NCBI GenBank assembly: GCA_948567375.1
Contig: OX419762.1
Coordinates: 11,352,001 to 11,416,000, forward strand
Length of the DNA: 64,000 bases
Direction: 5' to 3'
Source: Lunularia cruciata
Lineage: Eukaryota; Streptophyta; Marchantiopsida; Lunulariales; Lunulariaceae
Shown here: positions 13,701 to 36,179 of the stretch, piece after piece
Position numbering within the stretch: position 1 is the first letter of the stretch
Layout of the letters: the number at the start of each line of letters is the position of its first letter
Notes under the pieces: model-generated
What the model saw: only the letters and a program-made list of their open reading frames with translations
Database searches by the model: none
Told to the model about the DNA's origin: nothing
Position numbers and translations under genes: made by a program

Positions 13701-16700
13701 AGAAGGAAAGGGGGAGGAAAGTTTGCAGCTTCAAAAGCTTCCAAAAGTGGACTACTTGGAGAAAATACTTGGAGGTGCGTCAGGATTTTTGTCTGGGGTG
13801 AGTGACTTTGTCAGATGCATGTAATACAGCCAAATATCATGTTGAATGATTACATGAAAAACCCAGAGTAGTTAATGGACCGCTTGAATTACCGCAAATT
13901 CAAGCTGCATCATTCCGCAATGATTTGGCCTCATTTTTACCTGAAACAACAGTCCCATTTCAGCGCCACAAATTATTTTTAGTCATCTAACTCGACTTTT
14001 CGTCAGACGTTTACCAGATATTAGCGCCTTCTGTTCTTCTGGCTATTTGTAGTATAGGATCTGGACAATTGGGGTTATTTACGTTTTGCGATTACCATGG
14101 GAGAAGTTCCTAGCTCCAGGTGTGAATATAATAGGGATGTGTTATTGAGTGGAAAAGGAATATTTTATCGGAAGCATCACTTTTTGGATGTCTATATATT
14201 CTTAAACCGAGTGATATTAAGACCCAGATGATACTCTTATTCAAGTCTTCGGCGTTCCATGAATCTAAGCACCACGTGAACATCACCATTATCTCAACGA
14301 GCTCTTCTCCTTTATTTCCATACTGGGCCTTTCCACCAGGACTACATTCTTTCTGGTCTCCCCTCTCTGGATTAAAATAACACCATCTTGAGCTATGCGA
14401 ATGTCTACTAGGAGAGACCAATTGACCCAATAAATTCTAGAGAATCATTCAGGTTCTCAAGAAGTTTGACTGTCGTATATAATCAAGTGATATTCAAGCC
14501 TCGAGTTTGGTCAATCTATGTACAGTTCTTTAACAGAAATAATTGTGAGGGAGTAGTCAATGCTCCTGAGTCGCTTCTATTTATTCAAGTCTTGCTTTTG
14601 TCAATTCTTCTTATCTACTTGTGATTTTCTCTTGTGGATTCCATCCTCATACCCAAAAGGTTCCTCAAATAAATAGACAAGAGCTGGTCTTATAGATTAG
14701 GAGATTATAATACAACAGTATCTCTCAAAAGTCAAGCTCTAGATTATTGCTTGTGTCATAAAAAAAAGATATACCTGTAAAGTCATTCAGTTTATGGATG
14801 TTGATCATTACTATTGCAGTTTGACCAGATAGCACATGCATTTGGATTACTTTAAATTTAGCATGCACTTATCATCTCCTTAAAGATGTCATGAAGGGAA
14901 TATCAAACTATTCATCTGACTGATTTATAATTGAAGGTTTTTATGAATGAAACATTGTATAGTAACATCCATATGTAAAGAGTGGTTTGTGTCCTAATCA
15001 AATTGAAATAGCCAAGGAAATAAATATAAAATCTTAATGAGAGGTCAACAAGTACAAATTTTTAACTTCTATTTAATTATAACTGCCTTCTTTTTTTAAT
15101 TGATCATAATTTTCTATGTCTATTTTCTCTCTTCTTTTTGCCATATTGCTTTGATCCAATTCTGCCATACACTATAATACAGTGCTATCCGTGTGATAAG
15201 GGTCCCCGGAGCTTTGCACATTTCCGAAAATTTAAAATTTTAATCTCTACAAATGTTGGCTATGAAAGAAAAATGAAGGAAAGAGAATAATAACGAAAAT
15301 GGATACCCTAACTTATTCTGATATGGAATTCAAGAGACGGCTTGAGCGCAAATCGTAGAGTGAGCATTTCTATCGTATGCATACTTCTGATCTCACTTTA
15401 ATTCTACCTTAAATGAAAGTGAGAGACTACTTTAACTCCGGTTAGGATCTAATGCACCTGTTATATGTATAAAGTAAATGTATCATTCTTATAGAATCCG
15501 CTGTGGCGAATAGAAGTGCTGTCTAGACATGGACGAACGAGTTATAAAGTTTGAGGTAAAAGGAAGTTAAAATATTATCAGATTGTTAGAACCTTCCGCT
15601 ATGACCTTTTCAGTCATTGTTCTTAAAATATCATAGACTTAATATTTGCTTAATATTTCTAAGATCTATATTAAATAGTCTAGAATTAAAATATTGGTGA
15701 TGAAAAACAGAACTAATAATAGGAAATGTATTGTTTGAGATGGTCAATCTTAAGATAAAAGTAACGTATAACTAGAAAATCAGTATCTTACAACATTGTA
15801 CAACATTGTATACTTTTTCCAACATGTATTAAGTATTTTAAGAGGAAAGTAGGGAATGATTAAGTTGCAGTTGTGTTGTTTGGAATACATGTATTTAAAA
15901 TAATCAGAAAAAAGTATCTCAACAGATATACCGTACATGTAATCATGGGAAATACAGAAACCGTATAAATGGCATACGCTAGAGTAAGTAAAATACAATA
16001 TTGGAGACAAAGGTATAGAATAAATTACTGTCGAACAAGAGATGCAATGTGTGGATGTTACTCCACACTAATCTTATAAGGTGGGTGCATTGTGGAGTAG
16101 ATATGAATACTTTATGATAATGTCATATCATGTGACACATTTGGTATGAGACTTTATCAGGAGGGGGAGGAATAATATTAATAAAATAATGTAAGACATG
16201 CATGAAATGTTTTGCGTGTGCGGAATAGTGGAAATCTCTAAATGATTCTCTTTATCTGCTCCATGTTTTGGGGCTTTTAGAGCTATAGTGATCTGTTGTA
16301 AACATTGTGGGTCCTTCAAGTTTAATAACAGCATCATAACATACATACCTTGAATTTGATTGGTGCATTTTCTATCAGCTTAGAAAACTGTAAAATACCC
16401 AGATGGCTTCGTTTTTAGAGGATTTTATTCCATTTTGTCGTTTACTGGAGACCCTTGTTCGTTGGCGTGAAACCTTCAACATCTGGTATTAAGTCTCAAC
16501 TGTAGAATCTTTTAAGCTTTATATTTCTAACATTAAGTCGTATTCCCAGGATCCCAAAAGTTAGTTTATGACCTACTTTTGATTTATTTTGTATTCAAAG
16601 GAAATTAATTTGCATATATCCCAGTCGGTAGTGATGGTCAAATGAACACACAAGAGACAACTGCGTTATCCAAATGTGTGACTATTTTCATTAAAGAAGT

Positions 16701-19700
16701 CCACTCTTATCTTCAATTGCATCCATGGAAGTAGGGGACCAAAGCGATAGTTGAACCCCCCATTAATTCAACGTATATCTCCTTCTTTATATTCATCAAT
16801 ACAAATGTTCTCGTATATCTCCATATGCTCTTCGATGGAGAAAAAACAGCATCTTGAGGAACAAAAGATCTCTCAATCCCACTCAGAAAGGAAGGAAGCA
16901 GGCCACACATTTCAGTCATTTATATATTTACAGTTACGAAAAATAACAGCTCTTCAATGGAAAATAGTCATAAGCTCACATGTGTTTGACTAGACATAAG
17001 ATGGTGCATATGGGATATAAAAGTCTTTCCTCAACACCACACCTTTTACAAGTTGCATCTAAGATGTATGTTGTTCATTGGCATTTTATTTTTTTGTGTA
17101 CAAAAGGAAGTGCACTGTTGGGTATATTGTCCGGCTAGAAGCCGTTGATTAATTGTAGGTGAACCCCCATCCTTCATACATGAAATCTTTGACTTAAAAG
17201 ATTCAATACAGAATCGGTGGATAAGTTTTAATAACTTCCTAACATCATTTTATTTTGTCTCACATGGTTCTCTTTAGTCTACAGGACGCCAAAATGGTCA
17301 ACGATTGGAAGGGTTTATGTGTAGTATGTCTCGATTTATTCTGCAAATGAGCTTCCTTTTAAGACTTTTTGAACGATCGGTACGAAAGGTTCTTTTGGTC
17401 TCAAAAAGTAAAAATCGTTTACTGCTGATACACACTCCGACCCTCATCTGATTCTCTCCCTGCACTCGTAATGTAGCTCACGTATATATGAACGTATTTG
17501 ATATATACGATTTATGCCATAAAAACACGATTGACACAATGGAAATGTACAATCTACCTTTGATTGCAGTACAAATTTATCACTTTTATGAAATTCACTC
17601 GCTAAGGCAAAGATCGTGATAATCATCTTATTTATACTAAGAGCTAATCAACAGGGTGAAGAGGTGATTGTGAAGATGGTACTATATGCGCCATCATAGA
17701 TAGATATAATTGGGCACACATTCAAATATGCATATCATCAACCGGAAGGATTGGAATGAAATGTGAATACAGTCATTGATTCTCCCCAACTACTCAAACA
17801 AATCTTTACAACAATATACAGAATTTTCTTTGGCATCTTCAGAGGTTTTGGTCGACTTTATTTTGAATGGCATACACCTCTCCAAACTCAACCGTGTTTC
17901 ATTGAATTTAATAAATATAAAGTTGACTAATAAATATAATATTCTATCATATGCTATGCGCTATTAATGTGTTTCGAGGTTAAATGGAGACTTTTATGAG
18001 TAGAGAACAGTGGGAGAATACGAAGACACGATGGATGGTAACCTTCAAGATGTAGGAACAATGGTGAATTTTGAAAAGTCAAAAATGTGAATGAGATGAA
18101 CACTATTCAGACAAACAGAGAAAAAATAAATGACGATAGAAACAGTCCCTGCAAGGCTTTGAAGGTTACAACCCTTATTTCCAGTGGTTAGCCATACCAT
18201 ATCTCGCCCACAAATCAAATTTAATTCCTTCCAGTTGAAAATAGTAGGAATATTAAAGAGCAACCTACCCAAGGACTGTTCTCCTCAAACCTTATGCTCC
18301 ACTCTTGAATGTATGTACTATGAAGGGGTAAAAAGTATAGAAATGATGGAACGTGAAAGTATGGAATGAAGTCTCCGGCTTAATCATAGAGGATCTGGTA
18401 GGACTCTTAAGTGCAAGAGTAATTTATAAGAGTTGTGCGTATCGTTGTTGTTACTATTACCACTCGTCTTGAGCTCAGCAGACATTCAGCTGGGTGGTGG
18501 TGGAACTCATAAAGATGAGGTAAGTGTGGCTAGAGCATACATTCCACACTGTTTAAGAAGATCTTCAAGCAAAGTTATGGAGAATATATGTCCAAGGAGT
18601 TGACATACAAAATGGAGCTTTCCTCTCAAGGGACGTCCTCGAGAGAGCACGGCGCACATTGTGGAAAAAAATAAAATAGTTGGGATGACAAGCAAGAACT
18701 CCTCCCATGATCTGATCTGATCTAGAGAACAATATAAGGTGATAACGCTTGACCAAGCATGACCGTCGTCTTCCTTTCAAAGAAGAGAAAAAAACAAGAT
18801 GGAGATGGAGTAGTTACTCACAATAAATTGATAACTGAGGGGCTGCTGTTGGTCTTCTGGAGCAAGAGAAGCTCCACATCAATCATGGCTCTGGGCTGCA
18901 CAGTAGCATGATATAGATCAAGGAAAAGAAAGTGGGGTGGGTATGTTACATAGTTGTGATTCGGACCTTCCTATCTCTCTAGTGATTTGTTGTTGAAACC
19001 ACAACAACCACCCAGGGGACCGACCTATTAACTAACTGGGGGGCTGTTTGCACTGCCTTCATTTAATATCACCTTGAGCTTGGCCACAACAAACTTATCG
19101 AACTACATTAAAGAAGGGGGTATTAAGAGCCCTGGATGCCCAGACATATCTCTGTGTAAACAACAAGGGGAAAGAACGAGAATATTTACCACAATGAGTA
19201 TGCAACAATAATAATGGTGGTGCTTGGTAACAAAACTGTGGCTTCAGTTGCTTGGGGCTGGATATGCATGAAATCACATCGTGGGAAGGCAAGTATTGGG
19301 TGCTCGAAGATTTTCCCGGGGAGACAAACAAAAATTAGATCCACACACAAAGTTGTCTTAACCTTTCCCTTGTCTTGAATGATATATCTAACCGATTCCC
19401 AAATATAAGCTCCACTACACAGTTGCCCAACGAGAAGAGTCCCATAACCAGCCTCGTATTTAAGTGCGACATAGCCTTGCCTACACCAGCCCTAGTCTTA
19501 TCTTCTATATTTGTTTATTCACCCTTTCCCTTCCGTCACGTAACCTTCCAAACACAGCTTTATGACATAAGTTGAAGCAAGACATCAACAGTAAGATACC
19601 AACCTGAACTTGATTTGTCCCCTTTTTCTCTCTCTTTTAGATTTGTAAATGGAACCGTTTTGTACCGCACTTGTCTGCACACACAAGTTCATGAATATAC

Positions 19701-20880
19701 CGTATAGTACGTTAACAGATTGGAAGAGGTCGGGAGCACTCAGTTCTTTCTACAGTGATGGATGACCTTGAGTGGCATAGGAGCTTATCTCCTTGCTCGT
19801 TCAACCTGTAAAATCCAGTGTGTTGGAAGATGAAGCATTTATAATTTCTGTTATATGATTTTAATTTATTTTTAATTTTTTGTGGGTATAAACGTTCCTC
19901 GGATAGTTATGATTTGGTATACATATTCCTCGGATGCTCAAAAGCAAGACAGATGTTTGATTAGTGACAAAAAGCTGTAAGCTGTTCTTTACATGCAAGT
20001 CACCATGATAATGAGAGCGATATATACTTGAGTTTTGTTTTAAAGTGTGTATGCATCAGCATAACAGCGGTGTAGGAGCAACTTTTGGCTTGAAACCTCA
20101 CATTTGCTGTCTCTAGTGACCTAGAAAAGTACTTTTCTTTTACAAAATCACGTGTATAAATGATTATTTCATACTTTATTTGCATGATCGAAGTAAATAC
20201 CTCCACTCTTCAATAGTTTTACAACCCGGTATCAAGTACCTTCCATGAAAAGTACTAACATAAGTATTTTAGAGAAGCTAAACGCTCCAAATGAACACTC
20301 CATTCATACTAACATTCGTAGTAATCAATCTTGAATGAATTAAGCTAACATCCACGTCCTCCTCCTGTAGTTGTCACTTTCTTTTTCCATTTCCCACTTT
20401 TCTCTACAAATGAGAGGAAGGATTCCATAACCTGGTCAATCCAACAGTCCATTTGCTGGACGGTGATGATTTTGAATGACAGACATAATATCTACTGCCT
20501 CCTCAACCTTGGGGGTTCGTACTGGGCAGCAAATTAGTACCAACGCGCTAATCTTATCTTCCATTCGTTTCTTGGACCAAAACATTCAACGATAACTTTG
20601 GGTGGTCTTTTCTGCAATAATGATGATCCATTCAGTCCTCGATAATTAAGCAATTTATCGCCTTATCTTCTCCCGTAGTAGACCATGATCTCTTCCATTT
20701 CTGCCTGATTTAAATTATCAGCTTGATTATGGCTACAGCAGTTACCGTATCTTCTTCCCCAGTCAGAATGTTATCCTGTTCCTCCTCCCCTCTCATTTAT
20801 TGTACATTCTGTTCCCACTCGTACTCTACAAGAGGACTACTGACTCCTTTCCGCGTCCTTCCTACCAACATACCATACTA
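13701..20880. other. AT-rich intergenic DNA, no gene recognised
   Basis: About 7 kb with only short, unconserved open frames on either strand. I could find no splice-linked exons, transposase or retrotransposon domains, or RNA genes. Small inverted repeats occur (for example at 16049-16099), but nothing ties them to a function. Confidence 0.5.
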
Positions 20881-22000
20881 TATAATTAAATAAATTAATA
20901 AACAAAATAATATATATATATATAGAAAAGAGAATTCCCTCGTATAAGTTGGCGTAGTCCTTCTTCGGGGGACGGACCTGCTCGTATTCTATACAGGGAC
21001 AGCCTGCCTTCGGAACGTCAGTAATTAATGCTCGGTAATAATAACGGGGACCTCAGTACTCTAGTAAAAACCCGAAGGACATCCTGGAAAGTAAAGAAAC
21101 CGCAGAATCTTTTCGGAAATGAAGAGCGTGCTGATACAGTAGACGCTGTACACTGTAAAAGGAGGAAAAAGTAAAAAGATTTGAAAAGCTCGTGACAATT
21201 GACAATAGAGGGGGAGAGAGAAGGTATTAGTTACTCATCAGTCCGTCAGTCGCGGAGGATACGACAAGGAGGAGGTCGTTGCTGTTACGGGAATAAAAAA
21301 GTGAAGGGGAATGGCCGGGGATATAAAAAAGAGTTGATCCCGAAATGATTGAGGAAGAAGTTGGACGGGAAGATGGCGAACGAGTCCTGGCCCGTTACCG
21401 GCGCTGACTTCCGGCACACGACAAGGAGGTACTCCGGGCAGGGTGTCTCAGTCACCGACCGACCGTGGCCGCGCCGGGCGCCGCACAAACTGGACGTCCA
21501 GCAGTGCAATATTTGGCGATCCATTTGCATGGCATCTCGTCGTCGCCCATGGCATGCCTGACCTGTCCTATAGGCCGTACGTACAATCCCCGTCTCCAGG
21601 GGTGACAGCGATCTCGCATGCACGCTCATACCATGGTTAACTATGCCTGCGGTCAAAAGCGGCACGATGAGTCCACCTTATCCACTAACCATGGTCAATC
21701 ACCCTGGATACGGGCAGTTTACTCAGCCTACCGACGGGGAAAAGAGTCCAACTGAATTCTGCTCGTTCTACTTTGTCCTTTTGCACATACCACGTCCTCT
21801 CCATCTCCGGGACAGCAATTCTGTATCGCAGTTCACTCAACAACCCGAACTTAACCGCAGTAACCTCACCCCACCCCCACCCATCGACTCTGGTCTGGCA
21901 TGATCTCGCCAGTCTGGTTACCTTTACGCTTTAACCCTTCCATCTCTCTGGTACCGGCTCCTTTTGTCAGTATCTACACATAACTTGAGATTCATCAGAT
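20881..22000. other. AT microsatellite followed by a GC-rich island
   Basis: A TA dinucleotide run lies at 20911-20924. It is followed by a GC-rich island (about 21240-21920) in which frames overlap on both strands (21285-21665 minus; 21349-21561, 21443-21640 and 21643-21903 plus). None matches a known family. An island of this kind could be an undetected promoter or first exon, but I have no direct support. Confidence 0.35.
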
Positions 22001-25000
22001 GTAAACTATTCTTTATCTCATTTCATTGAGATCTTTCACTGCTTCAATTTTTTAAATCCTTTTTCCTTATCCGACGTGCGTAGAGTCTATTGTAATAAAT
22101 CTATTTTAATGGCCAGCTGTTGTATCTGACTTTTGTAAGCTGATCCTCAACAAAGTTGCTAAGAAGTAGTCATGTGACTGGAAAAATCGCATCTACAATA
22201 ATACGAACGAACAATCAATTGGTAATGATGAGTTTGTGGACTCGACAAGAGAGCAGGATTGGAAGTAGATAACGAGGTGTGTTACCAGGACTCAAACTTT
22301 GGACGGTTGTGAGTTTTATATTCGAGTTCAAATTATGGACCTCCTTTTTATCACGTGCTTCCAATTTGATAAACGTATAAATCGGTCTATTTTTTCTAAA
22401 CACGACTTTGCAACGTTGTAGATTGTATATATTTCCAGTTGCTCTTCCATCAGGTTATTTGAGAGAAGAAGGTTTCTATTATTTCTCTTTTATCGTGGAC
22501 ATTGTTAAGGTTCATGTAGGCAATGAGTACACGAATAAAAACACTACTGTAGGTATAGCTGTTGTCCTTAATTTCGTTTTTTGTGTTAGTTGTGTTAATT
22601 TTTTTCAGTGTTGTAGGTGTACTGTACTAGACTAGTCGGTAGCATTCTTTCGTTTTCTTTAAGGTTGAGTTGAGAAATCAAAGGCAATATTTTAAATAAT
22701 TGAAAAGGATTCGATCTTTACTTATGAATGTGATGCAAGCGATGGACGACTTTGTATGAGACTTTATTTATTTTAAGCTTGATCCATAAATAATGTATAA
22801 GCAGCAGATCCTCTATGCATTCGCATTTTCTTACCATTTGGAAGAAACTGGTTTAGAATCTATTTCTTACTTCATAGTATGTCTATTTTTTAAAATTCAT
22901 TTACATTCTAAGGGATAATGAAATGGTTTCAATATAGTAACATAGGATGAAATTCATGTTATTCACATATAAAAGACCTTTTGTGGATTGGAAAAACTAG
23001 TACGATATGACAAGTTTAGGATTACCAATTCACAAATTACTAGGACAGATGAGATAGTAGAAAAAACATACAAAGAATTTGGTTGTACTTAATTTCTTCA
23101 AATAATGAAGTGAGATGAAATATCAAGTCCCATTGGTTTTTATGTGATTTTTCAAACGCTAAGATTCACTCCAACCTGCTGGCGTTTAGCCTATATGGTA
23201 ATCTAAAGTAACTTATTCATAATTACTAAACAATAAATTAATGATGACATCATCATTTGACTCGGAATAAGAAAGAAGCACTTTACATGAGACGGTGATC
23301 CAATAGAACATCTAGTAGTCCAAACAAGATAATAAATCAAGATGCAGATGGGTACCTCAACAAGGGAACAAGGTTTTGCACATCCAAATTAGAGCGTCCA
23401 CTGACTACAATGCTAAATATTTGTTGAGATTCCCTCGCGTGTTATTTTCGTGGGATAGTGGCTACTGTAATTAGTCATCGATCAACTAAATTAAGACTAA
23501 GTTTGAGTGTTAATCATTGTTGTGAGCTCACTAAGCGTCCACGTCACCCAAAACCGCCCCTCAAAGGTTCTGCTTGGCCAAAGATGGAGGAGATATGACC
23601 TCCAAAACGGCCGAATTGACCAGGCAAAGAGGAGACGTCAGCAAGGAATCCAGAGGCTCTAAACTTAGCGCTTCTTGGTAACTTTAGCGGAGAATCATTC
23701 TCATGGAGGTCATGAACCTGAAATTTGTCGGAATGATCTGTCGTTTAATTTGGCAAGACAACTCATATTCTCAGACAATCTAGAGGGTCCTTGTGGCTCT
23801 GGCCACAGACCTCTTGGTCTTGTAAATAAGTCGACCTCTCTTAGCCACCCTGAAGCACCAGCATTGAATTTGGGTACCCAATGGGGAGCTTTCCATGTCT
23901 TCGACCTTTAAACCGACAAGTAAGTCCCCATTTAAAGAAAAAAAAATCGAATATTCATCATGCTAGGCTGAAATAAATGATGAGATAAGTTTTGGCCTAT
24001 AGATAGTTGTCGGATTATCATTCAAAAAAAAATACCTCAAGAAAACAAGGCTTGATTTAGATTGTCAACTTTATCTGGAGGAAACTGGAGATGGTCATCA
24101 CGAATATGTTAGTTTCGGTAAATCTATTGCATGGAATTTTCTCCACAGGTGTTGGAAATCCCATGACCTTGTACGGATGGATTCTTGATAGATAGAGTAA
24201 GGTACTCCTTTTGGAGTCATCGGATGTTATTTTAGGTGTTTGACTTGACTCCATAGCTTCTCAAAGTCGGATAAATCTGCTTTATCTATTTCATCCAGTT
24301 AGAAGACACTTTTAGTTCCATACTTGGGAGCTCAATGAGGTTTGACATTCTGATACTTAAGAGGATCTCATTCGGTTTTTTCTGTTGGGAAGCCTTGTAG
24401 TTGGGAGCTTAATATTAGGTGTTTGACCCAATAACTCGTCCAAAACACCCAAACGTGTTGTAGGACTTCACTTCTCCATTATGAAATGATTGATGTTCTA
24501 GCACTTCGTTGGGAAGTGTTACATCTCAAAGATGTAATATTAGGCATTTGACTTATGCCTTATAGGAATATATCTCACGCTCTTGCAGTTCGAACCACTC
24601 TTTCCAGGCTTATGTTAGCATTGCTATTGTGAAACTTCTATTTGGGGCGGTCACCATGGGCCCAAGAAGGCTTATAGCTCCCATTAGCCAAAGGACGCGA
24701 AAATTTAGTGAGTGGAATAACAAGTCTTCGCTAGGGTAACTTCTTAAGGTAATTCTCGTGCTAATTTCCTGCATGGTCCACCTTTTGGGTGCTCAATTCC
24801 AGTGATTTGCTAACGATGGGAGTAACGCCCTACGGCGTATGTACACTATGTTTGGACTTTTAGTGTTACATCAGGTGAGTTTCCATGTTCACATGTGGAA
24901 ATATGCATATTGGGTTGGTTTACTGAGAATCATAGTCTACCCTTCCAATGTTACGAAGTGATTCTGGAATTTACACTACGAGCACAGGAAGTTGCATGGA

Positions 25001-26235
25001 GCATTGCGAATCTTGAAGATGTTCTAGTAATACACATAACTAGACTAGAATTGTCGAAAATAGCTACCGCTCCGCGAATGTGGCCATTAGACGTCTACTG
25101 GCAATGGTCAATGTTTCGATCCCTCGAACAAAATTGTTCGATTGCAGCTAGGGTAGAAAGCTATTTGTGGTACATCATTGAATAGAGGAGACTTCACTTC
25201 CTTGGTTCTTGCAACACTTGGTCTTACGTTTTATTAAGTGTTTAAATTTGTTCGTGTTTTAACTCATGAGGTGAATTTGTTGAACATTTCAGGTGTGGAT
25301 CGGGGCCTTTATGCTGTTGTTCATTGCGTTTTAGTTTCATCTAGCACGAAAACTAGAAGATTTCATTGAGACGGGAAAAGACATGGATGCAGAGAACTTG
25401 CCAAGTTGGACTCAGTTTATCACTCAGCGTAACGGAGTCTCTAAAGGATCCTACAACTGGAGCTGCTGAACGACTAGAATTAGCTCTGAACTTCAGCTTC
25501 CTAGTCGAGGAGACACCAAATTCCTTGGTCACATTCTGTGTTTGTCAAATCCCTAGGCTTCCCGAGAGTGTGACCACAGACGAGTTCATTGAACTACCCG
25601 TTTGGTTATTACTCTTAACGCGCACATCTGCAGCTATTTTCACCTATATCGCTGCAGCACCAGCAAACAACAATGCCATACGTAGCATAATATAAAAAAT
25701 GATGCATACTTTTCTTATCTGACTTCTGCATATGGATGAGAATCTTCGACTCGAGAGTGGATCAAACGTTGACCCAAAAGAAAGCTTTCTATTCCAAAAT
25801 ACAAGGCTTTCTTCTACAAGGTCCAAGTCCAACTAACTAGGCTCGCCAGCCATTTCGGTGACAAAATTGGTTTGTGTGAAGATAGAAATACAAAAGGGAC
25901 CTACAAGCTGCGCCGCCTAACATCATCCTGTTTGTAACTCGAGGACAATAACCTGGATCGAAAAGGATATTAAGCGGCATAAATAGTCCAGGGCTATACA
26001 TGAAAATTTCAAATTACTCATTACTTACACTTCACACTACGTACTTTGTGATCTTGAGATCCCAAAGTCAATAGGATGACAAATCTTGGACGAGAATTTC
26101 AGGCTGCCGGCATGGCTTCCCGTTTGATATCTGGGCAACCGGACCAGGTTACAAGGGGGTCTCGTCTCTTCCAACCTGTGAAAAGATCACCCAAATGTAC
26201 GTACGGCAGAAATGATGGACTTTGCTTACTTTTTC
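22001..26235. other. Intergenic DNA downstream of RFC1, no gene recognised
   Basis: Frames of 60-109 codons occur (for example 24895-25185 and 25366-25695 plus), but none resembles a known protein. A 15-base phrase related to TATTAGGTGTTTGAC recurs near 24230, 24413 and 24538, suggesting a degenerate repeat. The part close to 26236 should contain the RFC1 3' untranslated region, but I cannot place its end. Confidence 0.45.
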
Positions 26236-35726
<9,491 letters not shown>

Positions 35727-36165
35727 CGTTTCTACGGTCTCGCCGGCACCTCCTTCGATTCTCCTAATCCTCTCCTCTGTTCTCCTCCCACATTGCTTCG
35801 ATCGTTCTTACACAGAAATACTGCTCATCGTCTAGCGCAATTCTCTCGTTCTCGAACTCCACCTCCTTCTCGAGCTTCTTCGCGCCAACGCTCCCGATTC
35901 TTCTTCACTCTCCTGAGAGAAGCCACACAGTCACCACAGTGAAACCATTCCACCCAAAACCACTTCCCGTCCCTTGGGCCGACGGTCCTTCCTTCAAGTG
36001 ACTTACCAGGCGAGAACTGTGAAAGATGGAATACCACCATAGAGCATCACGGCGGTGAGTCATGAACGACAGCTTCACCTTGTGCAGGGCGGTATTTTGC
36101 CTGTGAGGCTTCTTCTTCGAGGTACCGAGTACAGTGAACCGGCTGTTCGTTGTGTTTTCCAATCA
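35727..36165 (-). promoter_or_regulatory. RFC1 5' region with an E2F-like site
   Basis: The sequence upstream of the RFC1 start contains GTTGGCGCGAAG (minus strand; TTCGCGCCAA at 35879-35888 on plus), one base off the TTTGGCGC E2F consensus and symmetric around GGCGC. Plant replication genes are commonly under E2F control, so this fits S-phase expression. A short upstream frame (ATG at 35793, stop at 35764) would lie in the leader if transcription starts upstream of it. The transcription start is not visible. Confidence 0.5.
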
Positions 36166-36179
36166 ATCACTTTCAAATC

